A stretch of DNA of 64,000 bases from Oscillospiraceae bacterium (GTDB taxonomy: Bacteria > Bacillota > Clostridia > Oscillospirales > Oscillospiraceae), in NCBI GenBank assembly GCA_902778665.1, contig CACYYN010000002.1, forward strand, positions 59,111 to 123,110, read 5' to 3'. Below are positions 8,602-18,283 of the stretch, piece by piece. The position numbers were made by a program, and so were the translations under genes. The first letter of the stretch is position 1, and each line of letters begins with the position of its first letter. The notes beneath the pieces were generated by a model that searched no databases, was not told the DNA's origin, and was given only the letters and a program-made list of their open reading frames with translations.

Positions 8602-9012
8602 TTGACAGAATATTTCAGCAACAGTGAAAAAGAAACGGAAGAAATCGGTGCCCGATTCGCCGAAAAGCTGCCCGGAGGAAGTGTGGTAGCCATGTATGGA
8701 GATCTGGGTGCGGGCAAAACGGCTTTTGTTCGCGGCATGGCAAGGGGCATGGGACTTGACGCTCATGTTTCCAGCCCGACCTTCACCATTGTGAATGAAT
8801 ATCCCGGTGAAAGAGAACTGATTCATTTCGATATGTATCGCCTATCCTCTGCGGATGAACTGTTTGACATCGGCTGGGAAGATTACCTGAACCGGGGTGC
8901 GGTATGCGCCGTGGAGTGGAGTGAAAATGTGCGGGATGCCTTTTTCGGCGATGAGATTAACGTGACGATTGAGAAAACGGGAGATTCATCCAGGAGGATA
9001 ACCATATGCTGA
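8602..9012 (+). CDS. tsaE: tRNA t6A biosynthesis ATPase TsaE
   Basis: About 136 residues. P-loop GDLGAGKTAF, then SSPTFTIVNEY and the DMYRL motif, the standard TsaE core. TsaE works with TsaB and TsaD to make threonylcarbamoyladenosine at position 37 of ANN-decoding tRNAs. I place the start at TTG 8602, with GAGGT six bases upstream; an upstream TTG (8569) has no ribosome site and overlaps the promoter region. The 3' end overlaps tsaB by 7 bases. Confidence 0.9.
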   Translation: MTEYFSNSEKETEEIGARFAEKLPGGSVVAMYGDLGAGKTAFVRGMARGMGLDAHVSSPTFTIVNEYPGERELIHFDMYRLSSADELFDIGWEDYLNRGAVCAVEWSENVRDAFFGDEINVTIEKTGDSSRRITIC

Positions 9013-9698
9013 TTCTTGCTTTTGAGTCTTCCGCAAAGGCAGCTTCGGCTGCCCTGGTAAGGGATGGGGAGCTGATTGCCCAGTCCACCCAGTGTTCGGG
9101 TCTGACCCACAGCAGAACGCTTCTGCCCATGGCAGAGGATATGCTGAAGAACACGGATATCCGGCTTTCGGATGTGGATATGCTTGCGTGTGCCCACGGC
9201 CCTGGGTCTTTCACAGGGATCCGGATCGGGATTGCCACGGTGAAGGGCCTTGCATGGGCACTGGATAAGCCCTGTATCGGGGTCTCTACCCTGGAGGCCA
9301 TGGCCTGGAACGGGATATCTGCCGGGGGGATTATCTGTGCTGTAATGGATGCCCGGCGAAGCCAGGTATATAACGCCCTGTTTGAAATTCGGGAAGGGAT
9401 GCCTGTGAGGCTCACGGAGGATCGGGCTATCTCTCTGGAAGAGCTGAAGGGTGACGTTGAAGCGCTGAACAGTGACGTCTTCCTTGTGGGAGACGGTGCT
9501 TCCATCACATCCTCATTTTTTGAAGCGCACCATATCCCGTGGCGGGCTGCTCCATCCAATCTCGCGATGCAGAGTGCATGGGGCGTTGCAATGGCAGCCC
9601 AAGGAAAGAAAGGCGGCAGCGCAGATGATCTGCTGCCCGTTTACCTGAGGCTGTCCCAGGCAGAAAGAGAACGCCAGGAGCGTATGGCAAAAGGATAA
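9006..9698 (+). CDS. tsaB: tRNA t6A biosynthesis scaffold protein TsaB
   Basis: 230 residues of the ASKHA fold. Typical motifs: ILAFESSAKAASAAL, HSRTLLPMAEDML, GPGSFTGIRIGIATVKGLA and VMDARRSQVYNALF. TsaB binds TsaD and TsaE in the t6A complex. Its start overlaps the tsaE stop by 7 bases, with AGGAGGATAACC just before the ATG, so the two are translationally linked. No tsaD or rimI follows; upp comes next instead. Confidence 0.92.
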   Translation: MLILAFESSAKAASAALVRDGELIAQSTQCSGLTHSRTLLPMAEDMLKNTDIRLSDVDMLACAHGPGSFTGIRIGIATVKGLAWALDKPCIGVSTLEAMAWNGISAGGIICAVMDARRSQVYNALFEIREGMPVRLTEDRAISLEELKGDVEALNSDVFLVGDGASITSSFFEAHHIPWRAAPSNLAMQSAWGVAMAAQGKKGGSADDLLPVYLRLSQAERERQERMAKG

Positions 9699-9745
9699 AG
9701 CCGCTTATAACGAAAAATTTTTAATTATTATAGGAGTGTCTAACC

Positions 9746-10375
9746 ATGAGCAAAGTATTCGTATTTGACCACCCGCTGATTCAGCACAAGCTGTCCATTC
9801 TGAGAGACAAAAAAACCAGCGTCAAGGAATTCCGTGAGCTGATCTCCGAAATTGCCATGCTGATGTGCTACGAGTGCACCAGGGATCTCCCGCTGGAAGA
9901 CATTGATGTGGAAACCCCTGTAGCCATTGCCCACTGCAAGCGCATTGCAGGCAAGAAGCTGGCAATTGTGCCGATTCTCCGTGCAGGTCTCGGTCTGGTA
10001 GATGGCATGGTAAACATGATTCCCAATGTGAAGGTGGGCCATATCGGCCTTTTCCGTGATCCGGACACTCTCAAGCCGGTAAAATACTACTTCAAGATGC
10101 CCCCCGATATCACGGAGCGTGATGTGATTGTGGTTGACCCGATGCTGGCAACAGGCGGATCTGCTTCGGCTGCCATCACATTCCTGAAAGAAGCCGGTGT
10201 GTCTCACATCAAACTGATGTGCGTGATCGGTGCACCGGAGGGCGTGCAGAAGATGCAGGAAGACCATCCGGATGTTGACATCTATGTAGCTGCACTGGAC
10301 GAGAAGCTGAATGAGCACGGCTATATCGTGCCGGGTCTCGGCGATGCCGGTGACAGAATCTTCGGCACCAAATGA
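9746..10375 (+). CDS. upp: Uracil phosphoribosyltransferase
   Basis: 209 residues, the normal length. Converts uracil and PRPP to UMP (pyrimidine salvage). Motifs: [13 protein letters not shown], the PRPP-binding [12 protein letters not shown] and the C-terminal [19 protein letters not shown] lies about nine bases before the ATG. Its stop codon overlaps the next start (ATGA), so upp and the DUF1015 gene are coupled. Confidence 0.97.
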   Translation: MSKVFVFDHPLIQHKLSILRDKKTSVKEFRELISEIAMLMCYECTRDLPLEDIDVETPVAIAHCKRIAGKKLAIVPILRAGLGLVDGMVNMIPNVKVGHIGLFRDPDTLKPVKYYFKMPPDITERDVIVVDPMLATGGSASAAITFLKEAGVSHIKLMCVIGAPEGVQKMQEDHPDVDIYVAALDEKLNEHGYIVPGLGDAGDRIFGTK

Positions 10376-11493
10376 TTTTTAAAAGGGCTGACATTCTTCT
10401 CCCCTCCCCGGAGGTGGATCCGGAGAAGTGGAGCGTGATTGCCTGTGATCAGCACTCCGCCGAGCCGGAATACTGGGATGAACTGGACCGCTTTGTGGGC
10501 AGTGCTCCCAGCTCCCTTCGCATGATTCTTCCGGAAGCCTATCTCTCCCGGGACAATGACAGGCGTGCAGAGCACGTGCACGACGTCATGCGGGATTATC
10601 TGGCAAGCGGGGTTTTTCAGGAAATACCCGAGAGCTACGTCTATGTGGAGAGAACGCTCTCTTCCGGTGTCTGCCGTCGCGGGCTGGTAGGCATGGTGGA
10701 TCTCGATGCGTATGACTACAGCAGAGACTCTTCTTCCCCGATCCGTGCCACAGAGGGAACCGTGGAAGAACGCCTGCCGGCACGCATACGGATTCGAAAA
10801 GGCGCTGCTCTTGAGATGCCGCATATCATGATTTTCATCCACGATCCGGAAAACCGTGTATTCGGCAGCATTGAACCCGGCAGGCTGCTCTATGACTTTG
10901 AATTGAACTGCGGAGGCGGTCATCTCGTCGGGCATCAGGTCACCGGGAAAGCAGCTGACAAAGTGGATGCTGCTTTTGCATGCCTTGCTGATGAGGCGGC
11001 AGAAAAGTATGCCGGAATGGCACCTGCTGTAATGGCTATCGGTGACGGGAACCACAGCCTGGCTACTGCCAAAAAATGCGGAGATAAGTATGCTCTGGCG
11101 GAGATTGTGAATATCTGCGACGACTCCATTGAATTTGAGCCGATTCACAGGGTCCTCTTCGGAACCGATCCGTCGGAATTTGAGAAGAAATTCGGGTCTC
11201 GAATTGCAAAGATTCCGCCGGCGGATAACTACGCCGCTCTCATTGCTGAGACCGATCGTTTCTGCAGCGAATATCTGAAGAAGCACGGCGGAAGTGTAGA
11301 CTATATCCACAATGACGACGCTGCCATTGCCATGGGAAGCCGTAAAGGCTGTGCGGCAATTCTTCTGCCGGCGCTGAACAAAGAGCAGCTGTTTGACAGC
11401 ATTGTGAAAAACGGGCCCTTCCCGAAGAAGAGCTTCTCAATCGGATGTTCGGCAGATAAGCGATATTATATGGAATGCAGAAAGCTCGGCTGA
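10372..11493 (+). CDS. DUF1015 family protein
   Basis: 373 residues. Recognised by the N-terminal [20 protein letters not shown]-type start, the conserved [17 protein letters not shown] segment and IADPIHR-like [13 protein letters not shown]1015 proteins are cytosolic and of unknown biochemical function, often annotated as HTH-containing although I see no clear HTH. The start overlaps upp by four bases. The stop codon lies in the loop of its own intrinsic terminator. Confidence 0.8.
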   Translation: MIFKRADILLPSPEVDPEKWSVIACDQHSAEPEYWDELDRFVGSAPSSLRMILPEAYLSRDNDRRAEHVHDVMRDYLASGVFQEIPESYVYVERTLSSGVCRRGLVGMVDLDAYDYSRDSSSPIRATEGTVEERLPARIRIRKGAALEMPHIMIFIHDPENRVFGSIEPGRLLYDFELNCGGGHLVGHQVTGKAADKVDAAFACLADEAAEKYAGMAPAVMAIGDGNHSLATAKKCGDKYALAEIVNICDDSIEFEPIHRVLFGTDPSEFEKKFGSRIAKIPPADNYAALIAETDRFCSEYLKKHGGSVDYIHNDDAAIAMGSRKGCAAILLPALNKEQLFDSIVKNGPFPKKSFSIGCSADKRYYMECRKLG

Positions 11494-11512
11494 TGCCGAG
11501 CTTTCTTTTTTA
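11479..11512 (+). terminator. Intrinsic terminator overlapping the DUF1015 stop codon
   Basis: 12-bp stem AGAAAGCTCGGC / GCCGAGCTTTCT with a TGAT loop that contains the stop codon, followed by TTTTTTA. It ends the tsaE-upp-DUF1015 transcript. Confidence 0.85.
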
Positions 11513-11548
11513 TGTTGTTCTTCGCACCGGGTGCTCTGAGCCCCGGCT

Positions 11549-13510
11549 TTAAGATTTGATCGTTGCGAGATAGGAGACGACGGCGTCCTGCACACGCTGG
11601 GCTGCCTCGCCGGAGTTGCCGTTGCCGGCAAAATAGTCTGCCGCATTCTCCAGCACAAGATTGTAGATCAGGTCATTTTCCGCATTCGGTGCGGCATGTG
11701 AGAGAATCAGCCGAACCAGTTCAGCCTGTTCTCCCGCCATGGCAAGGGCATTTTCAAAAGCATTCTGATTGCTGGGGAACGGCCAGGAGCTGTTCTGTGC
11801 GGAAGAGAGAATACCGCTGCGGATAAACTGCCAGGCTGCATCCTTGTCTGCACAGTCAGAGCCCATTGCAAAGCCCTTGCGGAGATTCAGCACATTGCCC
11901 GGGCCTTCGATCACCGGCAGGCCAATGATAACAGGATCGGTGAAGGCGGCAGTCGCTTTTGAGGCATCTTCGGCGGAATAAAGCGCTGTACGCTGCAGCA
12001 GCTGAACTTTCTTCTGGATGAGCTCAGCGTCGTTGGTATCTCTGGGTTCCGCCGGAAGCCGTTTGGCAAATTCCAGAATTCTGGCAAACTCAGCAGTATT
12101 GAACGTACATGTCAGATTATTCCAGTCTACAAAGCGGTTGAGATTCATCCCCAGAACTTCATAGAGGATGCTGCTGCGGGTATCTGCAGCACCGAAAGCA
12201 TACATGCCCTCACCCATGGTGGAGACAATGTTGTTATACTGCTGGAAGGTCCAACCTTCCATTCCGTCAAGGAGACGGGCAGGGCCGACAACCGTTGCCA
12301 GGCTGAAGCCCTCAGCGGTTCCGTAAAGCTTTCCGTTAAACTGCAGGGCAGAGAGCACCTGAGGCACCAGGCTGTTCAGGTTCAGTTCGCCGTCATTCTC
12401 CAGGTAGGGCGTGAGATCCTCCAGCATACCGGAGGCCGCAAGTGCCTCATAGGGCATGGAAGTAAGATCAATCAGATCAGGCATCTTTCCACTCTGCTGA
12501 GCAAGCTGTCTGATCTCGGCCACCGGGTTGGCGCCATCGGCAACAGAGATGGTTTTCAGGGTAATATGGGCCGTCTCACTGCTGCGATTGAAGGCAACCA
12601 CAGCATCCTGCAGCGTATCTACCGGATTGGCGGAAACCATCACAAGTTCCGTCTTATTCTGCGCTGTCCCCTCCTGTGCTGTCACCGTGACAAGGCTGGT
12701 CTCATACCCGGACTGCGCATCGCTCCAGGAGTTAACCAGGCAGCGGAAGGATTTGCCGTCTTCCGTCACAATATTGGAAACACGGGAACCGCTTACATCG
12801 GCATCCAGCCAGTTGAAAATCAGCTCTTCGGTTTTTTCAGCCATCTTATAGCCGAAAAGGCTGTCACCGGTGGAATAATAGAAGCTGTAATCCCCTGCCC
12901 CGTCTGCAAAGCAGAGTGCGGAAGAGCTTAGGTCAATCGTTTCCTCCACGGCATCCGATGCGGCATTGAATATGGACAGCTTCTGGGCGTTTTCAACCCA
13001 GGAGACGGCGGCAATCCTGCCGTCGCTGAGGCGGAGAAGATTTGTGACATAACCGCTGACAGAAACATTGCCCACCTGTGTTCCGTCCTCCGAAACGGAA
13101 AGGTCATTGCCGTTGGCATCCGTTATACGGGTGCTCTCCCGGAAGGAAGTGCCGTCATATTCTCCGGAAAGGATCATACCGCTGCCGAGCGGCGTATAAG
13201 CCGATGTATAATGCGTCTCAAGAACCGGTTCAGGTGTGGGCTCCGGAGTAGGTTCCGGAGTCGGCTCCGGGGTGGGCTCCGATGTCTGGACAGGTGCAGG
13301 CTCAGCAGGCACTTCGGCAGAGATACTCTCCTGTGCGCCGCCGGACATAGCAGGTCTCAAAACACCGAACCAGACAGCTGCAAGAACAATTGCAGCTGCA
13401 ACAATAAGGAAAAGCAGCACAGCAATCACTCTGCCGGATTTTTTCCTCCTGGGTGCAGGAGCCCGGCTGCCGGAATTGCGTGTGCGGCCCGATGAATTTT
13501 CCTGTTTCAT
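11549..13510 (-). CDS. Membrane-anchored extracellular protein with C-terminal solute-binding (SBP family 1-like) domain
   Basis: 653 residues: basic cytoplasmic tail (1-28), one TM helix (about 29-51), an acidic Pro/Glu/Thr spacer with four to five TPEP repeats (about 78-95), then about 200 residues with WD/propeller-like strands (LLRLSDGRIAAVSWVENAQKL), and from about 300 a sequence resembling ABC solute-binding proteins (ELVMVSANPVDTLQDAVVAFNR, MPDLIDL, GFAMGSDCADKDAAWQFIR). No permease or ATPase is adjacent, so an orphan sensor or capture role is more likely than transport. AAAGGAGG precedes the ATG. It has a promoter at 13548-13576. Confidence 0.65.
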   Translation of the reverse strand: MKQENSSGRTRNSGSRAPAPRRKKSGRVIAVLLFLIVAAAIVLAAVWFGVLRPAMSGGAQESISAEVPAEPAPVQTSEPTPEPTPEPTPEPTPEPVLETHYTSAYTPLGSGMILSGEYDGTSFRESTRITDANGNDLSVSEDGTQVGNVSVSGYVTNLLRLSDGRIAAVSWVENAQKLSIFNAASDAVEETIDLSSSALCFADGAGDYSFYYSTGDSLFGYKMAEKTEELIFNWLDADVSGSRVSNIVTEDGKSFRCLVNSWSDAQSGYETSLVTVTAQEGTAQNKTELVMVSANPVDTLQDAVVAFNRSSETAHITLKTISVADGANPVAEIRQLAQQSGKMPDLIDLTSMPYEALAASGMLEDLTPYLENDGELNLNSLVPQVLSALQFNGKLYGTAEGFSLATVVGPARLLDGMEGWTFQQYNNIVSTMGEGMYAFGAADTRSSILYEVLGMNLNRFVDWNNLTCTFNTAEFARILEFAKRLPAEPRDTNDAELIQKKVQLLQRTALYSAEDASKATAAFTDPVIIGLPVIEGPGNVLNLRKGFAMGSDCADKDAAWQFIRSGILSSAQNSSWPFPSNQNAFENALAMAGEQAELVRLILSHAAPNAENDLIYNLVLENAADYFAGNGNSGEAAQRVQDAVVSYLATIKS

Positions 13511-13547
13511 AACGATCCTCCTTTGAGGTTACTTCAGATTCAGGAAC

Positions 13548-13576
13548 ATCATACACCTTTTGTTTCTATTTTGCAA
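13548..13576 (-). promoter_or_regulatory. Promoter of the anchored solute-binding-like gene
   Basis: Minus strand TTGCAA (13576-13571), 17-base spacer, TATGAT (13553-13548), 38 bases before the start codon. Confidence 0.55.
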
Positions 13577-13625
13577 TAATTAGATTTTAAAAAGACATTT
13601 TTGTTCTCCTTTTCCAGAAATAATG

Positions 13626-13654
13626 TTGAATTCTTCTCTGCTTTGGAATACAAT
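13626..13654 (+). promoter_or_regulatory. Promoter of the threonine ammonia-lyase gene
   Basis: TTGAAT (13626-13631), 17-base spacer, TACAAT (13649-13654). It predicts a leader of about 40 bases with no room for a T-box or attenuator. Confidence 0.55.
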
Positions 13655-13699
13655 ATCCATATTCGGAAAACAGACTAAAAGCAGAAAGGAAAATGCCTT

Positions 13700-14905
13700 A
13701 TGGTCGATATCAGCATCAGTGAAATATGGAGAGCAAAGAAACGGCTCTCCCCTGTTCTGCACCACACGGAGCTTGACCCCTCATCCACATTCTCGGGGAT
13801 GACCGGAGGAGAGATCTACCTGAAATGTGAAAACCGCCAGAAAACCGGCTCTTTTAAAATCAGGGGGGCAAGCAACAAAATTGCCTGTATGATGGAGCGG
13901 GGAGAATCTGCTCCGGTGGTAGCCTCCAGTGCGGGAAACCATGCACAGGGGGTGGCTTATGCTGCCCACAGATTCGGTCTGCCGGCAACGATTGTGATGC
14001 CGAAAGCAGCCCCGATCGTCAAAGTGCAGGCAACAGAGGGGTATGGTGCAAAGGTCGTGCTGGCAGGTGACTGCTATGATGATGCCTATGCCGAGGCATG
14101 CAGGATCTGCCAGGAGGAGGGAGCAGTTTTTCTCCATCCTTACAACGATTTAGAGGTAATAGCCGGGCAAGGCACCCTTGGCCTTGAAATTCTGGAGGAT
14201 CTGCCGGACACAGACATCATTGTTGTGCCTGCAGGCGGAGGCGGCCTTCTGGCAGGCGTGGCGGCAGCAGTCAAGCTGGTAAACCCGGCGGTAAAAGTAT
14301 ACGGTGTTCAGGCAAAGGGAGCGGATGCGATTGCCAGAAGCTATGCAGCGGGCAAACTTGTGTCCACAGAATCCGCCTCTACAATTGCAGACGGAATCGC
14401 CGTCAAGTCACCGGGAGATCTCACCGTACCGCTGATTCAGAAATATGCGGATGATGTGGTGACCGTTTCCGACACAGAGATTGCAGATGCCATTCTTCAG
14501 CTGATGGAGCGCTGCAAGCAGATTGTGGAGCCGGCAGGTGCAGCGTCGGCGGCAGCAGTCATCAGCGGAAAACTGGATGTAGCGGGAAAAAAGGTTGTCT
14601 GTCTGCTCTCGGGCGGAAACATTGACGTCAGCTTTATACAGAACATCATTGAGCAGGGCCTGTTCGCCAGACACAGAAGAATGAAGTTTTCCGTAACTCT
14701 CCTGGACAGACCCGGAAGCCTGGTAAAAATGCTGAGCATCATTGCAGAAGCCGGTGCAAACATCCTGGCCGTTGAACACGACCGGCTCAAAACGGACATC
14801 ACACCCAACCAGACCACCGTTCACATCGTGTGTGAAGTGGGAGGCAAAGCCCACGGTGAAGCACTCACTGCAACCCTGCAGAAACATGGCTACACCGTTG
14901 AATAA
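13700..14905 (+). CDS. ilvA: Threonine ammonia-lyase (dehydratase) with C-terminal ACT domain
   Basis: 401 residues, the length of the shorter TdcB/IlvA type. Converts threonine to 2-oxobutyrate and ammonia using PLP. Lys53 in QKTGSFKIRGA is the Schiff-base lysine; SSAGNHAQGVAYAA and the glycine loop VPAGGGGLLAG bind PLP phosphate. Residues about 330-401 form one ACT domain (FSVTLLDRPGSLVKML). AAGGA lies about 11 bases before the ATG. Could serve catabolism (tdcB-like) or isoleucine synthesis; no ilv genes are nearby to decide. Confidence 0.9.
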   Translation: MVDISISEIWRAKKRLSPVLHHTELDPSSTFSGMTGGEIYLKCENRQKTGSFKIRGASNKIACMMERGESAPVVASSAGNHAQGVAYAAHRFGLPATIVMPKAAPIVKVQATEGYGAKVVLAGDCYDDAYAEACRICQEEGAVFLHPYNDLEVIAGQGTLGLEILEDLPDTDIIVVPAGGGGLLAGVAAAVKLVNPAVKVYGVQAKGADAIARSYAAGKLVSTESASTIADGIAVKSPGDLTVPLIQKYADDVVTVSDTEIADAILQLMERCKQIVEPAGAASAAAVISGKLDVAGKKVVCLLSGGNIDVSFIQNIIEQGLFARHRRMKFSVTLLDRPGSLVKMLSIIAEAGANILAVEHDRLKTDITPNQTTVHIVCEVGGKAHGEALTATLQKHGYTVE

Positions 14906-15060
14906 TTCAGTAAACCAAATTCAGTTTACTGTATTATGTGATTAATATTATGTAGACTTATTTCAGTAGTTTATATTATCAATATTATCTTATGGTGATA
15001 ATATTAAGTTTACAGTATTTTGTTTATCGTTTTATGTATACCATTTTATTCGTTAAATAT
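14906..15060. other. AT-rich gap with a weak hairpin after ilvA
   Basis: The sequence just after the ilvA stop contains CAGTAAAC and GTTTACTG as an 8-bp stem followed by TATTATG, a weak terminator candidate. The rest is very AT-rich with several TTATATTAT-type near-palindromes and no open frame with a ribosome site. Confidence 0.4.
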
Positions 15061-15098
15061 GATGGAAACCAGAGCAGCAGCTCTGGTTTTCATCTTTT
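15061..15098. terminator. Terminator between ilvA and glnA (bidirectional)
   Basis: 14-bp stem (15061-15074 with 15081-15094, one G-T wobble; arms GATGGAAACCAGAG / CTCTGGTTTTCATC), loop CAGCAG, then TTTTATTT on the plus side and ATATTTAA on the minus side, immediately after the glnA stop. Confidence 0.7.
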
Positions 15099-17193
15099 AT
15101 TTGACACTGAAAAGGATATCACCGTATACGGGGAATGGCCAGTATTCCCTTTCCGTAAGGCGTTCCAGCTTGTCGCATACCCGGCGAAGCTCCTCCATAT
15201 CCCGGAAAATAACATCACGATAATATCTGGCGCTTTCGTAGGAGCCCTCAATCTGTTTTGCTCCCTTGATGGCCTGTCCCAGGGCTCCGGTCTTCTTCAT
15301 GGCAGAGGCGAGGAGCGTGCTGATCTGGGCAGAGAGTGCAATCTCATAACTGCAGTCTATCCCCGGAACGAGGGTACGTTTTTCATTGGCACCGCGTGCC
15401 AGCTCCCCGGAGAACCTGCTCACGGCAGGCAGAATTTCACGCCGGGCCATATTGAGCATGGTGAGGGCTTCCACCGTCATGAGCTTGGTATAGGTGCTGA
15501 GTGTGATTTCATACCGGGCACGAAGTTCGGTTTCTGTGTATACTTTATGGGCGGTAAAGAGCCTGATGTTTTTCTCTGCGATATATGCCGGGGCACAGTC
15601 GGGCAGAGATTTCAGATTCATCAGCCCTCGGTCGGCAGCTTCTTTTTCCCAGGCAGGGCCGTAATTGTTACCGTTAAAGATGATGCGCTTATGCTTTGTG
15701 ATGACGCTTTTCAGCAGGTCATGCAGGTCTTTTTCAAAGCTGGAGGACTGCTCCAGAATATCCGCATACTGCCGGAGCGACTCGGCAACTGCCGTGTTCA
15801 GCACCACATTCGGCCCGGAGATGGACTGCATGGAGCCCGGCATGCGGAACTCGAACTTGTTGCCGGTAAATGCCATGGGAGAGGTGCGGTTGCGGTCAGT
15901 AGAGTCCTTCGGGAATTTGGGAAGCACATGTACGCCGACCTTAAACTCCTCATGATTCGTCCCGCCGTAGGATTCATCATGCTCGATGGCGGAGAGAATG
16001 CTCTCCAGTTCCCCACCGATGAACATGGAGAGGATGGCCGGCGGAGCCTCATCCGCTCCGCAGGTGCGGCAGTCATTAGACTCGGAGGAAACGGACAGAC
16101 GCAGAATATCCTGATAGTCATCCACAGCCTGAATGACAGCGCACAGCAGAAGAAGAAAACGGGCATTCTCAGAGGGCGTATCACCGGGCTCCAGCAGGTT
16201 TTCCCCTTCGTCAGTGGAGATGGACCAGTTGTTGTGCTTGCCGCTGCCATTCACCCCTTCAAAGGGTTTTTCGTGCAGCAGGCAGACCATATCATACTTC
16301 CGGGCAACCTTCTGCATGATCTCCATGGTGAGCTGATTATTATCTGCCGCAATATTGGCCGTGGTGAAAACACATGCCAGCTCATGCTGTCCCGGGGCTG
16401 CTTCGTTATGCTCTGTCTTTGCCATGATGCCCAGCTTCCAGAGCTCTTCATCCAGCTCCTTCATAAAGGCTGCAACCCTGGGCTTGATGGTGCCGAAGTA
16501 ATGGTCTGAAAGCTCCTGACCCTTTGGCGGAAGTGCGCCGAAAAGGGTTCGCCCGGTATAAATCAGGTCCTTGCGGCGATCATAGACACTCCTGTCAATG
16601 AGAAAGTACTCCTGCTCGGCTCCCACCGTGGTGCGGATTGCTTTTGCCGTGTTGTTGCCGAAAAGCCGGATAATACGAAGCCCCTGCCGGTTGATTGCTT
16701 CCATGGAACGGAGCAAAGGCGTTTTCATATCAAGCGCTTCACCGCCGTAGGAACAGAAAGCGGTGGGGATGCAGAGCACATTATCTTTCAGAAATGCAAA
16801 GGAGGTGGGATCCCATGCGGTATAGCCTCTGGCCTCAAAGGTCGCCCGCAATCCGCCCGAGGGGAAGCTGGAGGCATCCGGCTCTCCCTGGATCAGCTCC
16901 CGCCCGGAAAAATCCATAATAACCGTTCCGCTGCGGGTGGGTGAAATAAAGCTGTCGTGCTTTTCCGCCGTTATGCCCGTCATAGGCTGGAACCAGTGGG
17001 TAAAATGGGTAGCGCCCTTTTCAATCGCCCATTCCTTCATGGCGTTGGCAATCACATCAGCTGCTTCCGGGCTCAGGCGTTTTCCCTCGTTTCTTGCCCG
17101 AAGGACCTGGTTGAACACTTCCTCCGGCAAACGCTGCTGCATAACCGTATCGTTAAACACATGTATTCCGAACAAATCCGTTATGGTGCTCAT
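15097..17193 (-). CDS. glnN: Glutamine synthetase type III
   Basis: About 698 residues, the GSIII length (type I is about 450). Ligates glutamate and ammonia with ATP. Typical GSIII sequence: THWFQPMTGITAEKHDSF, GGLRATFEARGYTAWDPTS, VGAEQEYFLID, HNEAAPGQHELA, and GSGKHNNWSIST. The start is set at ATG 17193; ATGAGGAGA 15 bases upstream is better read as the ribosome site for this ATG than as an earlier start. It stands alone behind a good promoter (17224-17252), so expression probably follows nitrogen status, but no known GlnR-type site is seen. Confidence 0.93.
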   Translation of the reverse strand: MSTITDLFGIHVFNDTVMQQRLPEEVFNQVLRARNEGKRLSPEAADVIANAMKEWAIEKGATHFTHWFQPMTGITAEKHDSFISPTRSGTVIMDFSGRELIQGEPDASSFPSGGLRATFEARGYTAWDPTSFAFLKDNVLCIPTAFCSYGGEALDMKTPLLRSMEAINRQGLRIIRLFGNNTAKAIRTTVGAEQEYFLIDRSVYDRRKDLIYTGRTLFGALPPKGQELSDHYFGTIKPRVAAFMKELDEELWKLGIMAKTEHNEAAPGQHELACVFTTANIAADNNQLTMEIMQKVARKYDMVCLLHEKPFEGVNGSGKHNNWSISTDEGENLLEPGDTPSENARFLLLLCAVIQAVDDYQDILRLSVSSESNDCRTCGADEAPPAILSMFIGGELESILSAIEHDESYGGTNHEEFKVGVHVLPKFPKDSTDRNRTSPMAFTGNKFEFRMPGSMQSISGPNVVLNTAVAESLRQYADILEQSSSFEKDLHDLLKSVITKHKRIIFNGNNYGPAWEKEAADRGLMNLKSLPDCAPAYIAEKNIRLFTAHKVYTETELRARYEITLSTYTKLMTVEALTMLNMARREILPAVSRFSGELARGANEKRTLVPGIDCSYEIALSAQISTLLASAMKKTGALGQAIKGAKQIEGSYESARYYRDVIFRDMEELRRVCDKLERLTEREYWPFPVYGDILFSVK

Positions 17194-17223
17194 TGCGTTT
17201 CTCCTCATCCAAGAGTTGGTGCT

Positions 17224-17252
17224 ATTTTATGCGCCGTACAGGTATTTGTCAA
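17224..17252 (-). promoter_or_regulatory. glnN promoter with a motif shared at 57.4 kb
   Basis: Minus strand TTGACA (17252-17247), 17-base spacer, TAAAAT (17229-17224). The spacer and -10 read ACCTGTACGGCGCATAAAAT, which recurs with one change near 57410-57429. Confidence 0.65.
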
Positions 17253-17298
17253 GAAAATACACTTCTGATTCAAACATTTGTCTTCTCTAGTCTTTTTC

Positions 17299-17327
17299 TT
17301 GTGCTTACGAAAGATTTATGGTAGTAT
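17299..17327 (+). promoter_or_regulatory. Promoter of the two-TM hypothetical gene
   Basis: TTGTGC (17299-17304), 17-base spacer, TAGTAT (17322-17327) with an upstream TGG extension. Confidence 0.5.
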
Positions 17328-17367
17328 ACGAAGAATCGGGCACTATACATAACGGAGAGGACAGTAA

Positions 17368-18195
17368 ATGGCACCATTTATAATATTGACAGGCATCGGA
17401 ATCCTGATGATTATCGCCTATCTCATTGTGGACGGGATGAAACAGAAAGGAAGAAAACCGGAAGAATGGAAGGACGAGGCTGAAATCAGGAGTATACGAC
17501 GGCATCGTCCGACAGCAAAAAACAACAAAACACAGCCAGCCGATGACACGTCACTCAGCCGGAAAAAAGGCGAAACAGAGTGGTATGACACCTGGATTGA
17601 AACACAGCTGGCTGAAAAGAATAATGCCAACCCGATTCTGACGACTGAGCCGGTTATTCCGATAAAGCAGGAGACTGCAGCAGAGCAGTCTCCGAAAGAA
17701 GACGGGAAGGCTGACGCACCGGATGAAGAGCCGAAGGAGGTCTACCAGGGCAGGCATGCCGCAGTTCATATCGAAGAAGCGGCGCCACCTCCGGAGTCTC
17801 ACATAGAGCCCGTTCCTGCTGCAGAGCCTGCCGCTGATTTTCAGAAAAAAAGCGAAAGCAGCGCCGCTATACTGGAAAAGGCTGAAAATAGTACAGTTAT
17901 TACGAAAAAAGCTGAAGAAGTCACACCTGAGCAGAAAAAATCTGAATCAGCCGGCCCTGCCCCTCTGCCTTTCTCGGCCGATCATGCTACCCTCGCACCA
18001 TTCTCCGTACAGCCGCAGGTAATATTGAATCCGGCTGAGAATGACACCACTGATCTGGAAAGCATTACCTGGAGAGAGCCTGAACCTCAGCAGAGCGGAA
18101 TCACCACCGTGTTCATATGGGTATGCGGGCTGGCAATCGGCGTGAGCATGCTGCTGACCGGATGGGCGGCGATAATGCAGTTTTTCCGCTCATAA
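17368..18195 (+). CDS. Hypothetical bitopic membrane protein with a long charged Pro/Glu/Lys linker
   Basis: 275 residues with one TM helix at each end (about 4-22 and 248-270) and a low-complexity middle rich in Lys, Glu, Ala and Pro (for example KKSESSAAILEKAENSTVIT and PPPESHIEPVPAAEP). The middle is probably disordered and, given the basic flank after helix 1, cytoplasmic. I recognise no domain. GGAGAGG lies about 10 bases upstream of the ATG. It is the only gene between its promoter and the degV promoter. Confidence 0.65.
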   Translation: MAPFIILTGIGILMIIAYLIVDGMKQKGRKPEEWKDEAEIRSIRRHRPTAKNNKTQPADDTSLSRKKGETEWYDTWIETQLAEKNNANPILTTEPVIPIKQETAAEQSPKEDGKADAPDEEPKEVYQGRHAAVHIEEAAPPPESHIEPVPAAEPAADFQKKSESSAAILEKAENSTVITKKAEEVTPEQKKSESAGPAPLPFSADHATLAPFSVQPQVILNPAENDTTDLESITWREPEPQQSGITTVFIWVCGLAIGVSMLLTGWAAIMQFFRS

Positions 18196-18283
18196 TGCGG
18201 GATTTCCGGGCACTCTACGAATTGTAGAGAGGGTAATAAGAGTAACTCCACGGGGTGTAGAGCACTCTGTAGAGGAAAAGAGA

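Noticed and set aside
13226-13290. Short-period repeat that might be a CRISPR or microsatellite
   Set aside because: It encodes TPEP repeats in frame within the anchored binding protein; the period is 12 bases and there are no spacers.
14992-16509. 505-codon open frame antisense to glnN
   Set aside because: Opposite glutamine synthetase III; codon composition reflects the real gene on the other strand.
18213-18274. Three TGTAGAG motifs upstream of degV as operator repeats
   Set aside because: Irregular spacing and short length; I could not separate them from chance.
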